Shown here piece after piece: positions 22,930 through 34,800 of a stretch of DNA of 64,000 bases; position 1 is the first letter of the stretch; every line of letters starts with the position of its first letter. The notes below the pieces were generated by a model. It worked only from the letters and a program-made list of their open reading frames with translations, searched no databases and was not told the DNA's origin. Origin of the DNA: Hydractinia symbiolongicarpus (lineage: Eukaryota; Cnidaria; Hydrozoa; Anthoathecata; Hydractiniidae); the NCBI RefSeq assembly GCF_029227915.1, contig NC_079875.1, positions 15,679,001 to 15,743,000 on the forward strand, written 5' to 3'. Both the position numbers and the translations under genes were made by a program.

Positions 22930-24810
22930 CTTCTTTTATCTACATCATCATTCATCATCATTCTCAGCTTAACGTTCGTTTTCCATGCTAGCATGGGTTG
23001 GACGGGGTATATTATTGACCCTCTTCCAATCTGATCTGGACTGTGATAGATTTAAACTCAACTTCCTCTGTATCAAGTCTGTCTTTATAACCTCCTGCAA
23101 AGTCTTTCTCAGTATGCCTTTGTGCTTTGCCCCAGGAACTATCAAGTCTCTACACTTTCTTACCCGATTATCCCCCTCCATTCTTTCCAAGTGCCCCAGC
23201 CAATTTAATCTTCTTATCTGGATAACATCTTTAATTCTACGGATACTTAGCCTGCTTCTTAGCTCATCTGAACTTTTTCTGTCTCTCAGACTGGCGTTAC
23301 ACATCCACCTAACCAATCTCATTTCATTCCTTTCTAAACGGTAAAGATCTTCCTGCTTCACTGCCCATGTCTCACTACTATACAACACAACACTTCTTAC
23401 ACAGGCCTCATACAACCTGCCTTTTAACTCAATTGACAAAACTCTGCTAGTCAAAAAAGGAAGAACTCTCTGAACTTTTCCCAAGCAGAACCTATCCTGC
23501 AAGTAACATTTCTTCCAACACCCCCCTCACTGCCCAACATATCACCTAAGTAACAGAAGTTCTCAACTATGTCTAACGAGCCACTGTTGTACATCATTGA
23601 AGCTGGAAATACTTCATTTCTATAATCTCACCTTTGCAACGCTTGCATACAAACTGAATGTCAGCTCTTAATCTTCCACCAATACTACTGCACTTCTTAT
23701 GTACCCAATGCTTGCAAGTCTGACAAAAAGTTGAGTTACTACAAACCCCTTTCCTGCAAACTCCACAAGGCCACTTTCCAACTACAAGGTCACACTTGGC
23801 TGCAATGCTACTAATCATGACTTTAGACTTTGCTGTGTTTACCCTTAGCCCTTTCTCTTCTAGTCCTTTCTTCCACTTCTCAAACATTTCAACTAATTCT
23901 TCCATCGACTCTGCTATGAGAACCAAATCATCTGCATACAATAACTCCCATGGACAACCTGTTCTAAACTCCATCGACAGCGCTTCTAAGACTAGAACAA
24001 ACAACAAAGGACTAAGTACAGAACCCTGATGTACACCAACATTTACACTAAATTTGTCACTAAGTGAATCGTTAATTTTATCATAGCCCACCAAATAACT
24101 TTCTGTGGCACTCTATCAAAAGCTTTCTCTAAATCTACAAAGGCAAAATAGAGATTCTTTCTCTTTCCTAAATACTTTTCCTGAAGCTGTCTAAGTAAAA
24201 ATATTGCATCTGTAGTGGCATGCCCTGGAAGAAAACCAAATTGGATCTTATCTATATCAATTCTTTCTCTAAGTAACTTATCAATCACTCTTTCAATAAT
24301 TTTCATTACTTGATCAACCAACTTCAAACCTCTATAGTTACCTCTTACTAATCACCCTTTCCCTTGAAACAATTCACTATTACACTCGACTGCCACTCAC
24401 TCAGAATAGCACCATCCTTTATAATCTGATTAGCAAGACTTGTAATAAGCTCAACTCCAACATATCCAGATGCTTTTACCATCTCTGCAAAAACACCTGA
24501 TACTCCTGCATCCTTGCCAATCTTCAATTTCCTAATAGCCTCCATTACCCATTCTGTCTTGATCTGCATAGCTGGCCCTTCTACAACATCATCAGCAGAC
24601 AAATTATCCTCGTCCCAATCAAACTCAGTGTTAAGCAACCTCTGATAATGATTCTTCCAAGCTACCCTTTTCTCCTCCTCTGTGCTAGCTACGTACGTTT
24701 TTAAAGAAATCTTATATTTATTGTTTATTGATACGTTTATAGTTTTTCTAAAAACTAAAACATCATGACGACGCATGAAAAACACTTTAGTCACTTCAAT
24801 AATGTGCACC
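22930..24810 (-). pseudogene. 5'-truncated LINE with YADD reverse transcriptase and zinc-finger segment
   Basis: On the minus strand, in order: WVMEAIRKLKIGKDAGVSGV, WQSSVIVNCFKGKGD, IDKIQFGFLPGHATTDAIF and FVDLEKAFDRVPQKVIWWAM, then GVHQGSVLSPLLF, LLYADDLVLIAESMEEL, a Cys/His-rich block (CGVCRKGVCSNSTFCQTCKHW, then VHKKC and CKRC, PHD/zinc-knuckle-like), and a C-terminal region with LTSRVLSIELKGRLYEACV, SETWAV and IRRLNWLGHLERM. It ends in an ATGATG-rich tail near 22940. Stops near 24345 and 24085 and frame changes show it is inactive. The YADD box and Cys block fit an I/Nimb-like APE-type family; clade assignment is tentative. The endonuclease is missing. Confidence 0.88.
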
Positions 24811-24971
24811 TAAAATGTCTTTTGTATAAAGTATTATTTACTATACTAAAAATCAAAAAAAAAATGACTTAAGGTTCGGAATTTGAATGAAAAACATGGG
24901 CGTTTAAAAATGAATTATTTTTAGAAATTGAATATGTTGCATTGTGTAATAACACCTGTTTTTTTTTCAAA

Positions 24972-25215
24972 TGTTACTGGCTTTTTATGTTTTAAGATGA
25001 ATCCATTAGCTTAGGGCATAATTTGTTTGTATATGGCAGGAGTTGCTGGTGGCATGCTTCGAAAAGGCTGGCACAGCTTAACATGAAGCAAACACTTCTT
25101 CTCACAAAACTGAGGGCAGGGCTAACTTATTGCCTGCTGTGTCGTGTGGGAGGCAGAACTTCTGGACTTCTTTTTAATACAATATACAATTTTTGCGATT
25201 ATTATTACTAAACAT
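24972..25215 (+). repeat. Dispersed repeat homologous to 4940-5225
   Basis: Matching runs such as ACTGGCTTTTTATGTTT, TTAACATGAAGCAAA, GAGGGCAGGGCT, CCTGCTGTGT, CTTCTGGACTT and ATATACAATTTTT occur in the same order and orientation as inside the element at 4677-5456. The terminal inverted repeats of that element are not found here, so this copy is a fragment. Confidence 0.8.
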
Positions 25216-26149
25216 ATTTGATTTCTCTCTCCCCTTTTAAAAAGATTTTTTAAACTTTATTCAACATGCTTTTTCTTTGGTATTACATCACAAGAACATT
25301 CGTCCGAAAGCTGTATTAAGGTACAGGATACCTAACCTCTCCCATGTTCTGGTTATATTTAACTTGCTCTATTCGCACTCTTCTGGCAGTATTCTCTGTG
25401 ACGATGAAGGTCAGATTGACTTGTGGCATGGTTCCAAATGGTCTTCTGTCTTTTGTTTGAGTCTCAGTGTAATGCACCAGCCAAGCATAAGAGTGTCAGC
25501 ATGAGGGAAAGGGGCTGACTTTAATGTTCCCTATACCTTACGTTCTTCATAATAACACCGACCGTTTTTGATTGTGGCATTCATATGACCAGAACTGTTT
25601 TGTATTAAAAAAAATAGTGAGAGAACATCAACTTCTTGTCGTATTTCAATATAAAAAAACCAACTCTAACAAAGCCATATATTTTGTTATTACATTGCGA
25701 AAAAAGATTTTACAATATGTGAATATTATGTCTAATAATTAGAAAATCTTATCCAAGAAAAAAAATAACTTACTTGCGAATTATTCTTTCTCACAATTTT
25801 TAAAATTACAAGTGCAGCGCGCTACGTAGTTAAAACTATGCGTATTTAAAAAACGATCTACAGGCAATGATACAAAGCGTTTGCAAAAACGTTTGAAACA
25901 ATTTTAAAATGGAGTCGAAACAAATTTATATGAAGCAATTACGATACGATTGCAAAACGATTGCGAAACGATTCTAACTGAAATGAAACAATTTTAAAGC
26001 AAATTTATAAATGTTGATACAAATGTGATACAAATTACAGTGGGTTTTTATTGTTTCAAATCGTTTCAAATTCGTATAGAGATCGTTTAAAAAAAAATGA
26101 TACGAATTGAAACGATCAAATTTGAAACGATCGTGGAGACGATCCCTAA

Positions 26150-27200
26150 GTCAGGAGTCTGTGATTTAGCTAGGATTGTCAGGTTGGCTATGAACAGGCT
26201 TACTGCTTGATTAAAAGAACCTGAGATCTAAGCAAATAAGAGTTTTCGACCAAGATGGAAATCTATCAGAAGTTTTGCCTGATGAAAGTTGATTCATACG
26301 CATTTTTTTCAATTTTTCGCCTTTTGTTTTAGTCACGCCAAGTATTTAAGCCGTGTACTACGCAAGCCTAACTTTACTTTATGGCGTGCGGTCTGTTGCA
26401 CCAGGCAAAAAGATTTTGGCGTGCAATGGCCCACATGCCAGAGATTTCACTCCTGTCCAAGCCTGATTACGCATAAGAAATTTTTTACAAGGCCTTTTTC
26501 CCGCACATTTTTCAGAAAGAATCTGTGCCTCAACATGGCCAACTAAAAAAGTTTTGTTTATAACAAGTTTCCAGATATTATTGATAAAAAAGGTATGCAG
26601 TTTCTAAATTTATGTAATTACTTAATATAAAAGTTGTTCTTTTGTAGGAGACACTACTTTCAAACTTAAAAGTGCTATGTAATGGCTTCACTAATCTTAT
26701 TTAATTAATTTATAGGTCTGTCTAAATTCATCAACCATAACATCTAGGCAGTTAACAAATAAGAATGGGCAATCAATGTAAGTTAGCCTAATACTATTTT
26801 CTTTTGACTTAGGTAAAAAAAAAGAATTTAAAAAATTAATCTCAACAGATCCAACAAAATGAAGCCTGGTAAAATTGTACTACGGACACAAGGAAAATAA
26901 AAATCGTCCAATCATAAGTCTGAGTTTTTAACAGCCTCAAATGAATGGAATTTATTTCTTCAAGGCTAAATTGTACCTTTTACATTAGATTTAATAAATC
27001 ATTATCAATAGCCGAAGTCACATGACCAAATTAATTAATGAGTCTGATTAATTAATTAATCTTAATCGGATGAATCTGGGTAATTATAGTGAATTCAGTA
27101 CACAGGTTAGATTGAATCTGAAAATGAATAATCTGTGTGACTTCAGCCAACTATTTCTTCTTTTTCATAACAAAAGTCAGTACATTTCTGATAACAAAAG
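26150..27200. other. Intergenic, no gene seen
   Basis: AT-rich sequence with TTAATTAATTAA runs near 27030-27060 that recur near 30850-30900. The two runs may belong to the flanks of the same element as the Myb/SANT remnant between them, but I could not define ends. The plus-strand open frame 26289-26546 has no recognised domain. Confidence 0.45.
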
Positions 27201-27977
27201 TCAGTTTGCACTTTTGTTTGTGTATTTTGGCATAGGGTTTATGGTACTATTCATGTTGTAGTTATTTAAATTATGGTATTGTTGTTGTTGTAGGATCATC
27301 ATTCTTAAATGAAGTTGCATCATTTCTTTTTCATGCTGTCTATTTTTTTCAGCCTTCTCACATCGAAAGTCAAACATTGATTTTTGATCTCTTTCTTCCA
27401 CTTTCAAACGCTTTGCGTTTACTTCTGGCAGCTTGTTCACCCCCAAAAATTTTCGTCTTTCATGGGGTTTGGCAACCATCGTTGTACAAATTACTGGTCC
27501 TGCTTCCACTTAAGACCCCTTAGAAAAGTTCTCCTGATCTACATCAGATTTATTTTTTCACATGCAGCATCAGGAGAAAACATTTTGTTGCAATAAGTGC
27601 CGCCTGGCTTATAGCATATTGCATCAAAACCCTGATTTGTGTTAGCTAAGACAGGGTTGACGATTTTGAACCACTCTGGGTTGTCACAAGCTCCTTGTCC
27701 AGATGCATTCTTTTTTTTATCTTTTAGTTTGCGCCACTGTTGTTTTATATTATTATATTTTACCTGAAGTTTTTTGACTTTTAACTTCTTTCCTTTTGTC
27801 TCTGGAATTTTAGACAACTTGAAGGCCTCTTCATCAAATGCCGTCTCTATTTCTGCCTTCTACTTTTGATTTTTTCTCTAAAGTGACCATGAAATTCGTT
27901 GCAGGGTCTACAGGAATCGAACAAAACCTGATTCCTTTCTTCTAGGCTCCAGTTTCTATTGTTTTTCTTCTCCATCT
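27201..27977 (-). pseudogene. Myb/SANT-like DNA-binding protein remnant (transposon-type)
   Basis: A minus-strand start near 27972 opens MEKKNNRNWSLEERNQVLFD, leading into HGHFREKIKS. After a frame break near 27850 comes AFDEEAFKLSKIPETKGKK, KLQVKYNNIKQQWRKLKDKK and GACDNPEWFKIVNPVLANT. A further segment, KRLKVEERDQKSMFDFRCEK with an EKEMMQLHLRMMILQQQQ coiled tail, ends at 27201. The WSLEER, KWRKLKDKK and WFxxxNPVL pattern is that of Myb/SANT-like proteins often encoded by PIF/Harbinger transposons or domesticated from them. At least one frameshift and several stops make it a pseudogene. A LINE tail abuts its start. Confidence 0.65.
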
Positions 27978-27986
27978 TTATCTTCA

Positions 27987-28010
27987 GATGATAGATAGAT
28001 GGATAGATAG
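27987..28010. repeat. GATA/TAGA microsatellite (LINE 3' tail)
   Basis: About six GATA-type tetranucleotides (GATGATAGATAGATGGATAG) sit at the 3' boundary of the adjoining minus-strand LINE. This is consistent with a microsatellite tail generated at insertion. Confidence 0.8.
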
Positions 28011-29990
28011 AAGTTTTATTTATCAATAGCAGTTATATACAATTAAAATTAAAATAAACATAAAGAAAAAGAAAATAAATATAATAATTAGTCAGGGTGA
28101 CAAAATTAAAATATATAATGCTATTGAAGGGAGACCATACCTAATAGCATTAAGCTAAGGCAAAAGGTATGGCCACACTTGGACAATTACAGTAAACAAC
28201 ACAAGACACACAAAACAACACACACATAATAGTGGGTCAAATGATAAACAACCATGCAGGAAACAAATGGTCATGTCTGAAAATTCAGGAAAGTTAGTAA
28301 GAGGAAACAAAGTTCTTTTTCAGATCACTTTTAAGATTAAAGAAATCAAGGGAAAAAAATTTTCTAGTCCTTAAAGACCGCAATTTATTCCAGGAATTAA
28401 TGGCATTAAATCTAATTGAGTTTTTACCAAAAGAAATCGTATTAAAGGTAGGGAGATTGATCAAACCAATCTTCTCTGCCTGAGTGCCTTGAGCATGAAT
28501 GTGAAATCAACCGCAAATGTATTAAGGATAGAAGCAGGCAATTTTTCATGAAATAGTTTATGTAAAAATAGAATATATTGTGACATTGGACAATATCAGA
28601 GAATTTGAGGAGCTCAAGATTACTATACAGGTGACTGGATGATGCTCTTCAAAAGACATGAGTCGAATATCAAAATTTTGCAAAACAGTAATATGATTAA
28701 CATTAAGACTGTTTGGCTGACCCCAAATTTGATTACAATATTGCAAGTGTGAATGAAAAATGGCATAGTAAACTAGAATAAGAATATTTAAAGGCACAAA
28801 GTGACGAAGTTTAGCAACAGTCTCATTGATCTGAGACTTCCAGCTTAAATCAGAATCTAATAGAACACCAAGATATTTAATACAATTACTAGGTATAAGC
28901 CTTTTACCATTGATAAAAAGCCTAAAATCGTAATTAAGAGGTTTCCGTGCATGTTTAAAAACAATGTACTCAGCCTTACTAGCATTAAGAGAAATTTTAT
29001 TGGCATTGAGCCAATGGCAAAGAAGCTTGAGGTCAAAATTCATTTGTTTGGCCAGTTGTTTCAAAGATTTACTGAAGTTTAAGAGATTGGTGTCATCAGC
29101 AAAGTGATGCACCAAAGAAAAATTATTTGAACAATGCAGGTCGTTAGAATAAATTAAAAATAAAAGAGGTCCTAAAACAGAGCCCTGAGGGACACCATGC
29201 CTGATAAGATTACTAGTTGATATATTTCCATTGATGGATACAAACTGTTGACGTCCTGTTAAATAAGATTTAAATAGTGAGAGTGGAGTACCACTAATTC
29301 CATAGTGAAAAAGCTTTTTAAGTAAAATTTCATGATCAACCGTATCAAAAGCCTTTTGAAGATCAATGAACACTCCACATGCATAATTTCCTTTATCAAG
29401 AGCATGCATAATTTTTTGAGAGATGTTCAGAAGAGTTTGAGAAGTCGAGTAATTTTTCCTAAAGCCAAATTGATGCTTGTAGAGGGCGTTGTTTGCTTCG
29501 AGAAAACCATACCCAGTAAAGATATAGGTCGGTAATTTGTTAATTCTAATTTGGATCATTTTTTTATAAATAGGGATGGTCTTGGCAGTTTTTAGGTTTG
29601 TAGGAAAAATACCAGTTGTGAAAGACAAATTAATAAGTTTTGAAAGTGGTATAGATAATTTAGATTAAACAAGAGTTAAAACATGGGCAGGAATACTGAA
29701 TGGCTCAGAAGATTTAACAGGGTCAATGTAAGAAATGCAATTCAGAACTTCTAAATCATCAGTTGGTGAAAGAAACATCGAATTAGTAGTAGAATTTTTC
29801 AGAAAAGAGGAGAAATGTTTTCTAGTGAATGGGATATTCATTCTGATGTTATCTGCAATTGAAGCAAAGTAAGCATTAAAAGAATTAGCAATTGTCACTG
29901 GATCATTTACAACAGAGTTATTAATGTTCATACAGGTGGGAGAAGCAGAAACAGAAGAACGAACAGAAATAATATTTTTAACTGCTGTTT
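28011..29990 (-). pseudogene. 5'-truncated LINE reverse transcriptase (Jockey/CR1-like)
   Basis: Two minus-strand frames (29931 to 29665 and 29628 to 28558) give ANSFNAYFASIADNI, SSEPFSIPAHVL, then HQFGFRKNYSTSQTLLNIS, GVFIDLQKAFDTVDHEIL, GVPQGSVLGPLLFLIYSND, HHFADDTNLLNFSK, KAEYIVFK and IKYLGVLLDSDLSW. These are successive reverse-transcriptase motifs of a non-LTR element with an FADD catalytic box. A stop at 29665 separates the frames, and the segment before QFGF is scrambled: the NYRPISL block is absent, indicating a deletion. The endonuclease part is missing (5' truncation). It ends in a TAGA microsatellite. Confidence 0.9.
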
Positions 29991-31887
29991 ACGTTGAAAT
30001 AAATCAATGCTCAGAGTGTGTTAACCTCGTTATGGTGGCCAAGTGCAAATTCAATAGAAAATTAATTACTTCATGTAACTAGTCAATAAAGCCCATGGAT
30101 AAATCCATCTCTGCAAAAGGACAATGGAAAAGTGGCTTGTTTTAGATGTTTTGCTGGCGTCAGCAGTACAGATACAAAAAATCTTTTTTTGGAAATTTAT
30201 TTATCTGTTGCATCTATTGTGTAGAGCTAGAAACCCTGATCAAAATAATGTATAGAATCATGTGCTTTTGATGAACAGCTAAGGAGATATAAAGGTCTAG
30301 AAATGTTGCTGATGTCAGCAAAGACCTGCTAAAATACGAAAATTATTTCTTTTTAAATTTGTATACCCGTTGCCTTTATCGAATAGATCCTAAAACTCTG
30401 ATCAAGAAAATGCATAGGAAGATGTACTTTTGTTTTAGAACGCGTCATTAACCCATCGGTTACGAATCGGATTCGGGGTCCCAGGTTTGGGAAACTTACC
30501 CAAATTGTTCCCATGTGGTCCCTAATCACCCACAAAATGACTGACTTCGCCACGTCATTTATAAGTTATTTGGCCTCAAAGTTTTAAATGCATTGTAATG
30601 GCTTCATTAATTTAATATAAGATATTGACGTTAAAGTAGCGTTTTTAACGGCTCGCTATGACGTCAGAATATTTAACATTTGAGAGATAACTTTTTCAAT
30701 AACATCAAAGAAAATAAACACATCCACTTTGCCTGTTATAGACACACGGAAGCTCCGTATTATCATATAAGGTGAATCTTTTTTATTCATTACATGGATT
30801 CACCAGGTAAAGATTAATTATTTGAAAAACTCCCATGATCCCACTACAGATTAATTAATTTAACACATTAATTAATTGAACTAGATTAAATAATTAATTC
30901 TGTGCGACTTAGGCTAATATTCTATTTAATTTTTTTATCAGACAATATATACTTTTAATTAACAGTAAAACTATTGCTAATATTTTTTGAAAAATAAATT
31001 CATACTTTTGCTAAAAACGTGTTAGGATATGGAAGGTCTTTTTCACGAGAACATCTGTAAAGCGTCACAAAAGTTATTTTGTGATCACCCCTACTTGCTT
31101 ATGCAAGCTTGTGTACTTTTACAAATAAAATATGGTGCTAAAACAACAGTATATATTTTTCCTCTTAAAAATTAATTCCCCCCAGTCAGTTATATAACTT
31201 ACCCCATCATGATGATCTTCTAAGTCAATGTCATTATGGCTGGCTATGGGTAATCTTTCTTCGTATTTTGAATGCATTGGAAGTGAAGAAAGATTTCATC
31301 AACACATTAATAGTCACATAAAGTCTTGTTAACATAATATATATATAATATATTTTGCATCCATAGCTAGCTTAGTTATAGCTAAAATGAGAAAAAAATA
31401 ACTATAAAGGTTAAGAATGACAAAAACGAGCTAGCTATATAGCTAGCATTTTAAATGAAAAAAAAAGGGCAACGGACAATGACAATGACAAAAACAATAA
31501 GAACAAACAAATTAATACTAATTGCACAAATAAATAATGTTAAAATTATCTTTAGATCATGAAAAAATGTTACGCTGCTACGCTTCCCCTACACGCGACA
31601 TGATATGCGCATGTGAAAAAAGCATGTAGCTAACGACATCAAAATTCCAGGCCATAAGGCCGATCACCGACTAAAGTAAATATTAGGATAAAGGAAAGAG
31701 AGTGTGCAGCTACGGGTTTATGTGTTTTTTAATGTTTCAGATTTCTGTTTCGACTTGAAAATTTTAATTAACCCATTTAAATGATATATGAATGCCAACG
31801 CCTAATAATTATAACGTTTTTTCACTTTTTATTTTATTGATCGTTCATCCGGTGTCCGGAGGTTTATTACCAGCGAGTTAAAACAAC
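29991..31887. other. Intergenic upstream of PTPN9; divergent duplication
   Basis: Two similar blocks of about 100 bp, 30170-30285 and 30340-30440, share CTGATCAAnAnAATGnATAG and ATGTnCTTTTG. They look like an old tandem duplication. Near 31360-31450 GCTAGC-rich short repeats occur. A promoter for PTPN9 should lie just before 31888, but no TATA box is obvious. Confidence 0.5.
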
Positions 31888-34800
31888 ATGGCGGACACAG
31901 AGAGTGATAGAGAAGTTTCCCTCAATGAAGCAGAAAGAGAGGTATGTTTTAGATTCATACAGAACGATTTATCTATGTTATCGATTAATGAAATACTTCC
32001 ATAGACAAAACTCCTTTTCTTTCTCCAATTTTTATTGTAACAAAAAAAGAGTTTTGTAAATAATAATAATAAAATATTTAAAGTGGCTAGCCCAGAAAAT
32101 CACAAAATCCATAGCTAGTGGATTGTTTCCACTGGGGGCCACTGGAAAAAAAAAGAAAAAAAATTATAAAATCGAAAGAAAAAAAGAATTAAAAACAAAA
32201 ATTACAAAGTGATCTCCATTAGAATTTGCCAAATACATTTAGCTAGAGATGGAAGTCTTAGCTAGCTAAATGAAAGCAGACTTCCATTACAGGTCACTTG
32301 GTCTGGAAGATTATTCCACACTTTTGTAGCTCTAAACGGGAAGGCTTTTTTGCCAAATTCTGTGTTAACCAAGGGAAGTGTGAACCTGTTTTTCGAAGCT
32401 CCTCTTGTTTGATGATTCTGGCAGTTTTTTGCCAAAAGAAATTTTGAGCAGGAGCAATGCAATTTATGGCTTCGAAAACTAAAATGGCATCTTTTTTGAT
32501 AAGTATATTATTTAGTGAATATTACCTCTCTTTCCCAAAAAAGGTACGGACTGCTGTGACTGACCTACAGTACTGCTTAAATGTACATGTGCACAATATT
32601 TATCACCTTCACACAAACCTTTAATAGCGTCAGAACTTTTGTTCTTTTTTGAGTTATCATGAGTTACTACCAAACCCTTTCCTGCTAACTCCTCAAGGCC
32701 ACCTTCCAACTACAAGGTCACACTTGGCTGCAATGCTACTAATCATGACTTTAGACTTTGCTGTGTTCACCCTTAGCCCTAAGAAAATACAAAAAAGTGT
32801 GGTTAATTTGCCTCCTACAGCAATGTACAACAGTTTTGTTAAAGGCTTATCAAATAAAAAGTGTAGTAAATATATGTAGTAAATATTAAATTAAAAATGT
32901 GGAAATAATATTATATAAAATAACCCATGGTGACTTCATGCCTCCAGATCTTTTTAAACAAAAATAGATTTGTCTAAAAATCTTGTTTTCATATTAAACT
33001 CTGCATGTTAAGATAACTGCTAATAAATATGTTGCATCTTGACACAGTAAGACAAAATATTTCTTCCTGTTTATGATTTTATTTTCTTAAATTTCTTATG
33101 TGAATAATTTTACAAAAATTGTAATGAAAATAATAAAGTGTGTCCAAATATTGACATTGTGTAAATGGTGGCTTGATGCCTTGGAAAGCTTAATAATCTG
33201 CATTAAAGGGACCCTAAGGTACATAAAATGATGTTAGAGTGATATTATAGAGCTCAAAAAGTTGGTTAACAGGTATTTTTAAATTTTTAAAAACCTCTTT
33301 TCGTTTTCAAGATTTTCACATTTAAAGAATTTCAGATTTAATTATGCTGCATTAATTATAATGTCATATTTAAGTAATAGCAGATTTTGACATTTTCTGT
33401 CATCGGTAATTCTGACTGTTAAGGGATGCGCATTCAAACTTTATCAATGCATAGATAATATAAAGGTGAATTGATTAATTTAATTTTTTTTGCTAAAATG
33501 ACACTTGTTTGCTCATCCAGGGCCTTTTAATTTTTTTGCTGACAACCCCATAACTCGGGATCTGCAACTATAGCTACTGTAGTATTGGAATTTTTTAGCA
33601 TTATTTTTTTTTATTACATACAGGCTGTTCAATCATTCGTATATCAACTAAGTTTGGAAAATGCCTTTGGCGATGGAATCCTGGTGTCAGAAAAAGAAGC
33701 AATACAATTTTTAATGGCAAGAAAATTTGATGTTGGCAGAGCCATCAGTTTGTTTCATACAAATAGGGTAATGAAAATGAATTTGTTTGTGTATTTATTC
33801 TTTGCTTTAAAATATTAGTTTTTGATTCCCAAAGAAAATAGCAACCGGTTTATTTAATTGTTGAAAATTTCCATCCATTCCATTTCGCCATCAAAAATTT
33901 CTTGATTGTTGTTACATATCAAGGTGGATCTGTTTTTTTTTTTAGATGCTTCGTGGAAGATTTGAACTAGAAAATCTAAATCCAAACATTGAGCCATTGT
34001 CCAGTGAGCTACGTTCTGGAAAGTTTACAATCTTGGTAACTCTTTTTGTCTGCTTGTTTGTATGTTCTCCGTTTATACTGCTGATGATGATGCAGTCTCA
34101 GTAAATTTAAGATTTTCACTTATTTTACTGTGTTGATTTCATTATGTCAGGGGCGGATCTAGGATTTCTGATGCACTCCGTCATAAAATGTACTTATATT
34201 AGTGACACGTGAAGGCCCACCATGGTTGGGCCTGAGGGTCCAGAAAATTTTTAAACATTGGAGGATCCTAGATTGTCTGAAAACAACATTCCCGCATCTA
34301 AATTGTAAATTATTTGGAAAATAAAAAGGCTATTTGTCATTCATACAGCATAAAACGAAAATCGTTACCGTGTCATCTTTTCAACAATGTTGTTTGGTTG
34401 CTTGTCCTTCTTGCTGAGTTTCTATTGTTATATATGAAGCCTATGAACTAAAGAAACAAGATTATCTCATATAATTTATAGATGTTAATAGGCCGTTTCG
34501 CTCAATATCAGAGCTCATCAGCATGCCTAGGATAACAAAAAATGTCATCCAGACATAGACAGCCAAATAAAAAAGAAGTAAAGAAATAAGATAACAAGAT
34601 ACAATGATGAGGAAAAAATAGAGAAAAATTTAGCTGTCATTGGCATATTTATATTTAAAAAATACAGGATAACTTGACAACTGCAACTAGTATTAAGTAG
34701 TATTAAAGTAGTATCAAGTAGTATTAATATAAGTGTTTTAATAATTTTGATAAACATATTTTCTATTAAATTAATTTTTTAAGAATACCAATAGTATAAT

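Larger units (their letters stand above)
22562..26146. mobile_element. PIF/Harbinger-like inverted-repeat element with a nested LINE
   Basis: The left end GGGATCATCTCTACGATCGT and the right end (reverse complement GGGATCGTCTCCACGATCGT) match for about 24 bp with two differences. TAA is duplicated at 22559-22561 and 26147-26149. The first nine bases resemble those of the element at 16426-17492, so the two are related families. Inside are AACGATTnnGAAACG-type repeats on both flanks, the LINE at 22930-24810, and a repeat shared with 4.9-5.2 kb. No transposase is visible. Confidence 0.75.
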
